Source: CAWBXL01 sp963837365
GTDB taxonomy: Bacteria; Acidobacteriota; Terriglobia; Terriglobales; Acidobacteriaceae
DNA: 11,653 nucleotides
NCBI GenBank assembly: GCA_963837365.1
Contig: CAWIMW010000013.1
Span: forward strand, 1-11,653
Direction of reading: 5' to 3'
Made by a program: the position numbers and the translations under genes. Below are positions 1-6,449 of this stretch, piece by piece. Every line of letters starts with the position of its first letter. Position 1 is the stretch's first letter. The notes beneath the pieces are model-generated. The model had not been told where the DNA came from and did not search any database. It saw only the letters and a program-made list of their open reading frames with translations.

Positions 1-427
1 TCTTGAATTCCACTCGCAGGCACTTCCAGGTTTCAAAGGCATGACGCAGCATTAGATACTTGGCCTCGGTATTCACCGCGGTGCGTTGCCACGCGGGAGC
101 GATCCAGGTGGAGCCGATCTCCACGTGGCGGTTGACCACATCAATGCTCATGAAGCGGGTACTGCCGACCATTCGCCCGGAGTTGCGTTCCAGCGTGGCG
201 AAGGGGACGGAAACTCCCCGCTGATGCTCGCCCAAGACCAGGCCGATGAAACGTGCAGAGTCTTCAGCTGTCCGCATGGGATAGGGGATCCAGCGGAAAA
301 GTTCCGCGGCGTGGTCTTTCATAACGTCCCAGAGCAAGGGCGAATGTTCGCGTTGCAGGGGCGCCAGTTGCACAAAGCGGCCTTCCAGCGTCACATCTTG
401 AATGGGATCAAAGCAAGAATCGGACAT
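1..427 (-). CDS. GNAT N-acetyltransferase, RimJ/RimL type (partial, C-terminus outside window)
   Basis: The minus strand reads open from an ATG at 427 to the left edge, giving 142 residues without a stop; the C-terminal part lies outside the window. The family transfers an acetyl group from acetyl-CoA to an amine, often a protein N-terminus, amino acid or antibiotic. The protein starts MSDSCFDPIQDVTLEGRFVQ and shows the usual order: an N-terminal strand with 'LEGRFVQLAPL' (14-24), the helical 'FRWIPYPMRTAEDSARFI' segment (44-61), the strand 'GRMVGSTRF' (84-92), then 'EIGSTWIAPAWQRTAVNTEAK' motifs around 103-123, typical of RimJ/RimL-like acetyltransferases that precede the CoA-binding loop. 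No strong ribosome site precedes the ATG. The substrate cannot be told from the sequence. It is divergent from bshC with a gap of about 167 bases. Confidence 0.85.
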   Translation of the reverse strand, partial: MSDSCFDPIQDVTLEGRFVQLAPLQREHSPLLWDVMKDHAAELFRWIPYPMRTAEDSARFIGLVLGEHQRGVSVPFATLERNSGRMVGSTRFMSIDVVNRHVEIGSTWIAPAWQRTAVNTEAKYLMLRHAFETWKCLRVEFK

Positions 428-581
428 GGTTCTGGAGATTTTACACGGTACAAGTGTCTTGATGACTACTGCGATGGTTCAGTTTTTGCATCTCTAGTCA
501 GGTTCTAGCATCTGAATATCGACCTGCCTGTAGAATTGAACGCCGTTGACTAATCAATGATCTGTTTCGTCCAACGATATC

Positions 582-587
582 AGGAGG
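582..587 (+). promoter_or_regulatory. Shine-Dalgarno sequence deciding the bshC start
   Basis: AGGAGG lies 7 bases before a GTG at 595 and only 1 base before an in-frame TTG at 589. The spacing makes GTG 595 the likely start of bshC, two codons inside the longest reading frame. Confidence 0.75.
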
Positions 588-594
588 ATTGCCG

Positions 595-2208
595 GTGAAG
601 TCGCAGTGTCTCCCATTTAGTCAGATTCCGCACACTTCGCGGCTATTTCTGGATTTCCTGTCCGGCGCTCCCAACCTCCAGCCATTTTTTCCCCGCAGCC
701 CGCATTTTTCTGAATGGGCAAGCGAGGAAGCAGCCAAGATCCAATACGACTCCGAACGCCGCCAGAAAGTTGCGGCGATTCTGGAACGGCAGAACAAGGA
801 GTGGGGAGCTTCCGCACGGACCCTGGAGAACATTTCCCGCCTGAAATCCGGCGCTTATGCAATTGTGACTGGGCAGCAGGTTGGCCTGTTTGGTGGTCCG
901 TTGTTTTCCCTGTTCAAAGCCCTTACTACGGTCAAATTGTCCGAAGAGGCCGGTAAAGCTGGAGTCGAATGCGTTCCCGTTTTCTGGCTCGCGACTCAGG
1001 ACCATGACCTGGATGAAATACAAAGTGTCTCGCTGCCTGGGCCGGAGGCTTCCCTGCAACGGTTGACGGCCATGTCGCGCGGAGTGCCCGAGTCACCGGT
1101 TGGGACAATTCAACTGGGCCCGGAGATTGAAGACGTTATAAAAACAGCCGAGCAATTGCTCGGAGAGTCGGAAGTCACTGCTTTCCTACGAGAGGCCTAT
1201 CGGCCGGTTGCGACTTATGGCGACGCGTTCGCCCGCCTGTTCACGCACTTGTTTGATCGGTGGGGAGTCATCCTGCTCGACGCATCAGACCCGGAACTCA
1301 ATGCCCTGGCAGAGCCGATTTATCGTGGGGCCATCGAGCGTGCGGTGGAATTGGACGAAGCGCTCATGGCGCGCGACCAGGAGTTGGAAGCTGCGGGATA
1401 CCATCAGCAGGTCAAGGTCACGGCCTCGTCCACCCTGCTCTTCACGCTCAGGGATGGCTCACGCGTTCCGATACACCGGGCCAAGCACTCAGCCGCGAAT
1501 TTCTCGGTCGGCGATGAAAGGATATCTCCGGCAGAACTGTTGCGGAAGATCGCGTCTGAACCGCAACAGTTCAGCGCCAACGTGCTGCTGCGTCCGGTGG
1601 TTCAGGACTACCTTCTGCCCACCCTCGCCTACACCGGCGGATCAGCGGAAGTCGCGTACTTTGCCCAGGCGGCGGTGGTTTATCAAGCCCTATTGGGCCG
1701 GATAACCCCAATCATTCCGCGATTTTCTGCCACGGCGGTAGAAGTGAAAACTAATGGATTACTTCAACGGTACGGATTGGCTCTCACCGATTTATTTCAA
1801 ACTCCGGAAAAAGTTCGAGAGCATCTGGCGGCACAAGCCCTTCCCCAGGAATTGCAGTCGGCCTTCGATACGGCAGCCAGTAGTCTTGAGAAATCCTTCG
1901 CCACGATCCGGGAATCGTTGTCCCGCTTGGACAAGACCTTAGTGGACGCGGCGGAAAATGCTGAGTCCAAAATTCGCCATCAGTTGGAGGGCCTCCAGGC
2001 AAAAGCCGCCCGGGCCGAATTGCGGCAGAGCGAGGTTCTGGATCGCCATGCAAAAGTGCTCAGCAATGCGCTCTACCCCAACAAAGTCCTTCAGGAACGC
2101 GAGATTGCCGGAATCTATTTTCTCGCCCGCTACGGCAAGGATTTCCTGCAAAATGTCTATGAGATGATACGTCCGGAGTGCTTTGATCACCAGATACTGA
2201 CGCTCTAA
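595..2208 (+). CDS. bshC: Putative cysteine ligase BshC (bacillithiol biosynthesis)
   Basis: BshC is believed to catalyse the last step of bacillithiol synthesis, adding cysteine to glucosaminyl-malate in the cytoplasm. From GTG 595 the protein has 537 residues, close to the usual family length of about 540. Family landmarks are 'TGQQVGLFGGPLFSLFKA' from residue 92 (the TGQQ motif) and 'FWLATQDHDLDEI' with D136-H137-D138, followed by a Rossmann-like core. Residues about 419-489 are rich in charged and alanine heptads, matching the long coiled coil through which BshC dimerises. The C-terminus ends 'HQILTL', as is common in the family. bshA and bshB are not in the window, which is normal because these genes are often scattered. 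Start chosen by the AGGAGG at 582-587. The function name is from family recognition; the BshC reaction itself has been shown mainly by genetics. Confidence 0.93.
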   Translation: MKSQCLPFSQIPHTSRLFLDFLSGAPNLQPFFPRSPHFSEWASEEAAKIQYDSERRQKVAAILERQNKEWGASARTLENISRLKSGAYAIVTGQQVGLFGGPLFSLFKALTTVKLSEEAGKAGVECVPVFWLATQDHDLDEIQSVSLPGPEASLQRLTAMSRGVPESPVGTIQLGPEIEDVIKTAEQLLGESEVTAFLREAYRPVATYGDAFARLFTHLFDRWGVILLDASDPELNALAEPIYRGAIERAVELDEALMARDQELEAAGYHQQVKVTASSTLLFTLRDGSRVPIHRAKHSAANFSVGDERISPAELLRKIASEPQQFSANVLLRPVVQDYLLPTLAYTGGSAEVAYFAQAAVVYQALLGRITPIIPRFSATAVEVKTNGLLQRYGLALTDLFQTPEKVREHLAAQALPQELQSAFDTAASSLEKSFATIRESLSRLDKTLVDAAENAESKIRHQLEGLQAKAARAELRQSEVLDRHAKVLSNALYPNKVLQEREIAGIYFLARYGKDFLQNVYEMIRPECFDHQILTL

Positions 2209-2417
2209 TGGAGCCTGCGTACCTTGCGCCGGCGCCGATCTTAATTTTTGCCTTTCCTGGCGGCACGGCCAAGGCCATGCCCTGATACGAAGCTGATTTT
2301 CAAACTGCACCACTACCGTGCCTTGTGTCACGTTGGCTCGAAGGAGTGAACAAGGTATGATCGTATGCGCCGCGCCATACCGTCAGTCCGGGCACGAAGC
2401 GGCGACAAACGCCATCC
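2209..2417. other. Gap between bshC and small membrane protein gene
   Basis: This 209-base gap has no convincing gene. It contains a perfect 10-base GC palindrome (GCGCCGGCGC) near 2227-2236 and an imperfect GC hairpin near 2261-2280, neither followed by a clear T-run, so no terminator is called. An AAGGAG at 2341 precedes an ATG at 2357 that would open only a 52-codon frame running into the next gene in another frame; I do not call it. Confidence 0.4.
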
Positions 2418-2741
2418 ATGGGCCTATTCGCGACCTCAACCTTGTGCCGTCTGGCGCTTCCCACAGCCTGGAAGACTTGGTCCGTCCATCTTGCGTTGTC
2501 CATTTTGGTGGTTGAAGATGTCTCCCGGCGCTCCGACATTTACAACATCCTGTGGGTGCTGGTTTTTGGTTTTGCCACACTGAATATTTTGGGATTGGTT
2601 GCCCGCAAGTTCGAGCCGGAACGTTCTCGCCTTAGCTTCGGAGAATCATTGGCCATCATGGTGGTGGTGGTCTCGGTTTTGCTGCTGGGCTGGGAGATGC
2701 TGTATTTCTTCAAAGTACTGCCCATCAAACTGAATCCCTGA
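2418..2741 (+). CDS. Small two-segment membrane protein, function unknown
   Basis: The frame gives up to 107 residues. Two hydrophobic segments are clear: 'IYNILWVLVFGFATLNILGL' and 'LAIMVVVVSVLLLGWEMLYFF', joined by a charged loop 'VARKFEPERSRLSFGES'. It ends 'VLPIKLNP'. This looks like an integral inner-membrane protein of roughly 75-80 residues with two passes. The true start is uncertain: ATG 2418 has no ribosome site, and GTG 2508 (MVEDVSRRSDIYN) would give a 77-residue protein that starts just before the first membrane segment and seems more natural. No enzymatic motif is seen. The next gene begins 23 bases after its stop, so the two may be co-transcribed. I do not recognise a named family. 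Confidence 0.7.
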   Translation: MGLFATSTLCRLALPTAWKTWSVHLALSILVVEDVSRRSDIYNILWVLVFGFATLNILGLVARKFEPERSRLSFGESLAIMVVVVSVLLLGWEMLYFFKVLPIKLNP

Positions 2742-2764
2742 TCCGATTGCGGTATCATTCGGGT

Positions 2765-3073
2765 ATGGCAAAAAAGGGCCCAGCTTTCGAGGTCACTTGT
2801 CCATGCTGTAACGCGGTGCTAAAGGTGGACCCGGAAACCCAGGCAGTAATCGCTCATACTGCCGCCGTAAAGCCCAAAACCTTCAACGATATTGAAGAGG
2901 CTGCCCGCGCCATGAAGGAGCAGGACAACCGCCGCGACTCCATCTTCCGGCAGTCGGTCGAAGCCCAGAGAAATGCCTCAGACGTACTTGAGAAAAAGTT
3001 CCAGGAGGCAGTTCGCAAAGCCAAGGAATCACCTGATACGGGCAAACCGATCCGCGATTTCGACCTCGATTAG
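2765..3073 (+). CDS. Small zinc-ribbon-like protein with CPCC motif
   Basis: From ATG 2765 the protein has 102 residues; the frame can be extended to 2747, but the upstream codons (MRYHSG) look like leader sequence. Residues 8-20 read 'FEVTCPCCNAVLK', a CxxC knuckle (C12, C15, with an extra C14), as in small zinc-ribbon proteins that bind nucleic acid or act as adaptors. Only one Cys pair is visible, so a full four-ligand site would need dimerisation or other ligands. Residues about 40-95 are highly charged and helical, rich in Lys, Glu, Arg and Gln, probably one long helix or coiled coil. It lies 23 bases after the small membrane protein gene and 90 bases before the phosphodiesterase gene. 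Function unknown. Confidence 0.8.
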   Translation: MAKKGPAFEVTCPCCNAVLKVDPETQAVIAHTAAVKPKTFNDIEEAARAMKEQDNRRDSIFRQSVEAQRNASDVLEKKFQEAVRKAKESPDTGKPIRDFDLD

Positions 3074-3163
3074 CCCAAAACGGGAGATGCCACCACAACT
3101 TCTGTTGCACGACGCAATAATTTCAGATTTGAACATTCTGGTTCGAGGATACAATGTGCGCCC

Positions 3164-3817
3164 ATGGCCACGGCTCCTATCCTTCTGGGTCACCGCGGTG
3201 CGCGTGCAGTACGCTCGGTTCCCGAGAACACCATCGTTTCATTCGACCTCGCGCTGGAACACGGTTGCGACGGCGTGGAATTCGACTTGCGGCTGACCAG
3301 CTGCGGACGGGCTTTGATTTCTCATAACCCAAGGGTCGGCAAGATCACTGTCTCCCGTGCAACTGCCCGCCAATTGCTTCATCTTCCAAGGCTGGAAGAT
3401 GTGCTACGGCACTATGGACATCGCATTTTTCTGGACATCGAATTGAAGGTAAAAGGCCTCGAGACCAAGGTTTTATCCGCATTGCGCGAACGCCCTACAA
3501 ACGGCAATTATGTCGTCTCGTCTTTCATTCCGGAAGTAGTGATGGAACTGAGGGCGCGAAGTGCAACCGTTCCCACTGGAATCATCTGTCAAACTTCCAG
3601 CCAGTTGGTGCGTTGGCGGGAGTTGCCCGTTCAGTACGTTATGGTTCACCACTCTTTGCTGAATCGCCGCCTGATTGACCTGGTCCATAAAGCTGGACGG
3701 AAGGTTTTTGTCTGGACGGTGAACGACGCGAAGGCCATGGTCCGTCTGGCAAACTGGGGAGTGGACGGGATCATTTCTGACGATACGCAGTTGCTCGCCA
3801 AAACGCTCGGTGGTTGA
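3164..3817 (+). CDS. Glycerophosphodiester phosphodiesterase family protein (GDPD), short form
   Basis: GDPD enzymes hydrolyse glycerophosphodiesters to glycerol-3-phosphate and an alcohol in phospholipid turnover. The 217-residue protein is a compact TIM barrel with the family motifs: 'LLGHRGAR' (H10, R11), 'PENTIVSF' (E21), 'GCDGVEFDLRLT' (E39, D41), 'ALISHNP' (H54), 'FLDIELK' (E93, K95), and near the C-terminus 'FVWTVND' and 'GVDGIISDD'. The proposed catalytic histidines H10 and H54 and the metal-binding acidic residues are kept. In most relatives H54 is followed by Asp (the HD pair); here it is Asn55. The loop after it is also short compared with the 240-250 residues usual in bacteria. 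There is no signal peptide, so it is likely cytoplasmic. ATG 3164 is preceded by a weak GAGGA. The substrate is not predictable. Confidence 0.88.
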   Translation: MATAPILLGHRGARAVRSVPENTIVSFDLALEHGCDGVEFDLRLTSCGRALISHNPRVGKITVSRATARQLLHLPRLEDVLRHYGHRIFLDIELKVKGLETKVLSALRERPTNGNYVVSSFIPEVVMELRARSATVPTGIICQTSSQLVRWRELPVQYVMVHHSLLNRRLIDLVHKAGRKVFVWTVNDAKAMVRLANWGVDGIISDDTQLLAKTLGG

Positions 3818-3830
3818 GGGATGCATTTCT

Positions 3831-3920
3831 CCGCGATCTCTGCGGCCTTTCTCAGCGACCTTGGCGGTGTAAGATTTCTCCGGCCACCAGCAAAGTCATA
3901 CACCGCAGAGGGCGCAAAGC
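3831..3920. repeat. Dispersed palindromic repeat of the 'CTTTGCGG..GCAGAGG' type
   Basis: In the gap between the phosphodiesterase gene and mazG, one arm ending GGCGGTGTA (3863-3871) is matched by TACACCGC (3899-3906), an 8-base perfect inverted repeat. The flanks continue as an imperfect match: CTCTGCGGCCTTTCTCAGCG on the left against CACCGCAGAGGGCGCAAAG on the right. The wording is the same as in the repeat at 4981-5110. It may form a hairpin in the transcript. No gene lies in this gap. Confidence 0.6.
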
Positions 3921-3982
3921 AATCCCCTTCATGGCTCGCATATTTTGCCCGCCCGCTTCCTGCTGATTTACAGTGAATTCCT

Positions 3983-4858
3983 ATGCCTACTACTGGAGAA
4001 CGTTTCGAGCGCGCGGTATCCATCATGGCCAGGCTGCGCGCGCCCGGAGGCTGTCCCTGGGACCGCGAGCAGACCTTCGACACCATCAAGCGCTACACGC
4101 TTGAGGAAACCTACGAGGTTCTAGAAGCCATTGACAACCGCGACTGGGACGAACTGCCCGGTGAATTGGGAGATCTGCTGCTGCAAGTGCTGTTTTACTC
4201 CGAGATGGCCAAAGAACAAGGCACGTTTTCCATTGATGATGTGCTGGACCGGCTGTCCAGCAAACTGGTGGGCAGGCATCCGCATGTGTTTGGAGATTTG
4301 AAAGCGGAAACCTCGTCGGAAGTTCTTCGCAACTGGGAGGCACTTAAGGCCGAAGAGAAGAAGAAACGCGCCGAATCACAGGGAGCAAAAACATCACCGA
4401 AATCCACGCTTGATGGAGTCTCGTCGGCTATGCCTGCACTTCTGGAAGCCTACAAGCTCAGTGCAAAAGCCGCCAACGTTGGGTTTGACTGGCCCAACGT
4501 AGCCGGCTTGTTCGATAAATTGCAGGAGGAAGCAGAAGAGTTGAAGGAGGAGATTAGGCAAGTCCCTGCATCTACTTCGCGTGGGCATGGCATTGCCGGC
4601 GCTGAGGGACAAAGGATTTCCGCTGAGTTGCGTGACAAGCTTGAAGGTGAGCTTGGGGATTTGTTTTTTGTCCTGGTCAACCTGGCACGCCATTTGTCTC
4701 TGGACTCCGAATCCGCACTGAAGAAAACCAACCGCAAGTTCCGCCTCCGATTTCAGTGGATGGAGCAGCAACTTCAGGACGCGGGTAGATCCCCCGAACA
4801 GTCCACGATGGACGAGATGGAATCGCTATGGCAGCGTTCCAAAGAGTCGGAAACGTAA
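3983..4858 (+). CDS. mazG: Nucleoside triphosphate pyrophosphohydrolase MazG
   Basis: MazG hydrolyses NTPs and dNTPs to NMPs and pyrophosphate, cleaning the nucleotide pool and, in E. coli, affecting ppGpp levels. The protein has two MazG domains. The first shows 'GGCPWDREQTFDTIKRYTLE' followed by the metal-binding E41-E42-xx-E45 and E61-xx-D64. The 'GRHPHVFGD' segment (97-105), characteristic of full-length MazG, follows. The second domain has E182-E183-xx-E186 and E223-xx-D226. At 291 residues it is longer than E. coli MazG (263), mainly through a low-complexity insertion of about 20 residues (193-214, 'QVPASTSRGHGIAGAEGQR') between the two acidic motifs of the second domain, and a charged linker at 122-140. 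ATG 3983 has no evident ribosome site. Both flanking gaps carry repeats, so transcription from its own promoter is likely. Confidence 0.96.
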   Translation: MPTTGERFERAVSIMARLRAPGGCPWDREQTFDTIKRYTLEETYEVLEAIDNRDWDELPGELGDLLLQVLFYSEMAKEQGTFSIDDVLDRLSSKLVGRHPHVFGDLKAETSSEVLRNWEALKAEEKKKRAESQGAKTSPKSTLDGVSSAMPALLEAYKLSAKAANVGFDWPNVAGLFDKLQEEAEELKEEIRQVPASTSRGHGIAGAEGQRISAELRDKLEGELGDLFFVLVNLARHLSLDSESALKKTNRKFRLRFQWMEQQLQDAGRSPEQSTMDEMESLWQRSKESET

Positions 4859-4868
4859 ACTTCACATT

Positions 4869-4964
4869 TGTCATTCCGACGATGAGCGAAGCTCAGAGGA
4901 GGAATCTGCTTTTGCAGGCAGCGTTTGTGCCGCTGTTTAAAATGAGCAGATCCCTCGCGCGACA
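4869..4964. repeat. Dispersed palindrome of the 'GTCATTCCGAGCGAAGCGAGGAATCT' type
   Basis: The element starts TGTCATTCCGAC just after mazG and ends GCGCGACA. GAGGAATCTGCTTTT (4898-4912) is matched in reverse by AAAATGAGCAGATCCCTC, so the whole unit can fold into one long imperfect hairpin with TGTC and GACA at its tips. Elements with this wording are common intergenic palindromes in acidobacteria and other environmental genomes (from memory, not searched). It could end or stabilise the mazG transcript. Confidence 0.7.
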
Positions 4965-4980
4965 ATATCTCATTTGGCTG

Positions 4981-5110
4981 TCTTTGCGTACTTTGCGGCG
5001 TTTCTTGGTGTTCTTTGCGGGCAAATTCTTTTGACTTACGCGGACGGCATGACGGCATAAAGATCTTGACCGCAAAGGTCGCAGAGAACACCGCGCCGAG
5101 GACGCAAAGA
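4981..5110. repeat. Second dispersed palindromic repeat of the 'CTTTGCG' type
   Basis: The left arm (4981-5020) reads TCTTTGCGTACTTTGCGGCG and on to GTTCTTTGCGG. The right arm (5067-5110), read on the other strand, gives CTTTGCGTCCTCGGCGCGGT and on to GTTCTCTGCGACCTTTGCGGT. The arms are imperfect reverse complements about 46 bases apart and share wording with the repeat at 3831-3920. Together with the preceding palindrome it fills most of the 359-base gap between mazG and the enolase-family gene; no coding sequence was seen there. Confidence 0.65.
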
Positions 5111-5217
5111 TAACCAACTTAGGACGCCATCAAACTTCGGCCAAACGTGCACTCCGCCCGCAACCTGTGCAATACTCTCTGTTCCCCTCAGTGCTGTGGT
5201 ATTGACTTATTGTTTCC

Positions 5218-6327
5218 ATGAAAATCGAAGCTATCACCTTGCACGAACTCCAAATGCCGCTCGTCCATTTTTTTGAGACGAGCTTCGGCCGGACCTATAG
5301 CCGCCAGATCCTTCTCATCACTGTCCATTGCGAAGGCACGAAGGGCTGGGCCGAATCGGTTTCGAGCGAAGGCCCATTTTTCAGTTCGGAATGGATTGAG
5401 TCCAGCTGGGCCACGATCAAGTCTCACCTCGCCCCGACCCTGCTGGGAAAAACGGTGGCATCTGCTTCCGATAGTGCTGGTCTCATGGCTCATATCCGCG
5501 GGCACCGTATGGCGAAAGCCGGGCTGGAAAACGCCATCTGGGACGCGGAAGCCCAACAGAAACAACAACCGTTGAGCACGTTGCTGGGCGGGACATTGTC
5601 AGAGATCAACTGTGGGGTTTCTGTCGGGATACAGGACTCAATCGAGCAGTTGATGGAAAAGATTGAGACCGAGGTTGCTGCCGGATACCAGCGCATTAAA
5701 TTGAAAGTCAAACCAGGCTGGGACATGAATATTCTGGAACGTGTCCGCTCACGCTGGCCCAACATTCTACTGAGCTGCGATGCCAACTCTGCATACACCC
5801 TGCAAGACCTCGAACATCTTCGCAAATTTGACCAATTCAACCTGCTGATGATTGAGCAGCCGCTGTGGCACGACGACTTTTACTATCACGCGCGCTTACA
5901 GCGCGAGCTAAAGACAGCCATCTGCCTGGATGAATCGATCCGCAATGCCAGAGATGCAGCCGCTGCCATCGAACTTGGAGCTTGCCGCATCATCAACGTC
6001 AAGGTTGGGCGCGTAGGCGGCTTCACCGAAGCCAAGAAGATTCACGATGTATGCCAGGCCAACTCCATTCCTGTGTGGTGCGGAGGAATGCTGGAGACAG
6101 GAATCGGCCGGGCCCATAACGTAGCTCTTTCTACCCTGGAAAATTTCCGCCTGCCCGGGGATGTTTCCGCTTCCAAGCGCTATTGGACGGAAGACATCAT
6201 CGAGCCGGAAGTGGAAGTTTCGCCACGCGGAACCATATCGGTTCCACGCCAACCTGGGCGCGGCTATCGGATACGTGAAGATCTTATCGAAAAACTTACC
6301 GTCCGGCGCGAAACGCTAAACGCATAA
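5218..6327 (+). CDS. menC: Enolase-superfamily enzyme: o-succinylbenzoate synthase / N-acylamino acid racemase type
   Basis: The 369-residue protein has the N-terminal capping domain (about 1-125) and (beta/alpha)7-beta barrel of the muconate-lactonising subgroup. Catalytic residues are all visible: K161-L-K163, the metal ligands D188 ('SCDAN'), E213 ('IEQPL') and D238 ('CLDES'), and the second base K262 ('NVKVGRVGG'). The 'GGMLETGIGRAHN' loop near 310-322 is typical of o-succinylbenzoate synthase and N-acylamino acid racemase, which are often the same enzyme. In menaquinone synthesis it dehydrates SHCHC to o-succinylbenzoate. No other men gene is in the window, so the racemase role is a real alternative and the symbol is tentative. 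ATG 5218 has no clear ribosome site. The gene stands alone between repeats and a terminator. Confidence 0.87.
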   Translation: MKIEAITLHELQMPLVHFFETSFGRTYSRQILLITVHCEGTKGWAESVSSEGPFFSSEWIESSWATIKSHLAPTLLGKTVASASDSAGLMAHIRGHRMAKAGLENAIWDAEAQQKQQPLSTLLGGTLSEINCGVSVGIQDSIEQLMEKIETEVAAGYQRIKLKVKPGWDMNILERVRSRWPNILLSCDANSAYTLQDLEHLRKFDQFNLLMIEQPLWHDDFYYHARLQRELKTAICLDESIRNARDAAAAIELGACRIINVKVGRVGGFTEAKKIHDVCQANSIPVWCGGMLETGIGRAHNVALSTLENFRLPGDVSASKRYWTEDIIEPEVEVSPRGTISVPRQPGRGYRIREDLIEKLTVRRETLNA

Positions 6328-6382
6328 GGGAAAATCGCCTTTTGTTCGTCTTGATCTTATTTGGGAGGATTGCACGGATTGG

Positions 6383-6413
6383 GGGATGCGGCCCCAACCC
6401 GCATCCCTTTCTT
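6383..6413 (+). terminator. Intrinsic terminator after the enolase-family gene
   Basis: A perfect 9-base-pair stem, GGGATGCGG (6383-6391) with CCGCATCCC (6399-6407), closes a 7-base loop and is followed by TTTCTT. It stands 55 bases after the stop of the plus-strand gene. The T-rich side faces the plus direction, so it mainly serves that gene; read from the other strand no U-run follows. Confidence 0.7.
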
Positions 6414-6449
6414 CAGTGTTCCTGAGCTGGAAGATTTTGACCGGTGAGT

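Noticed and set aside
86..508. Plus-strand 140-codon open frame at the left edge
   Set aside because: It is antisense to the clear GNAT acetyltransferase reading frame on the minus strand and has no family features.
1208..1705. Plus-strand 165-codon frame
   Set aside because: Out-of-frame shadow of bshC with Arg/Ser/Trp-rich composition.
2318..2515. Short frame with an AAGGAG ten bases before an internal ATG at 2357
   Set aside because: Only 52 codons from that ATG, no recognisable features, and it overlaps the better-supported small membrane protein gene.
3646..4089. Minus-strand 147-codon frame
   Set aside because: It spans the end of the phosphodiesterase gene, a repeat and the start of mazG on the opposite strand; composition is not protein-like.
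3831..5110. Repeats considered as a CRISPR array
   Set aside because: There are only two or three imperfect, inverted units with no regular spacing or unique spacers, and no cas gene.
4774..5117. Open frames of 68-105 codons over the mazG-enolase gap
   Set aside because: They are made of the two dispersed palindromes; translations repeat the palindrome wording rather than a protein family.
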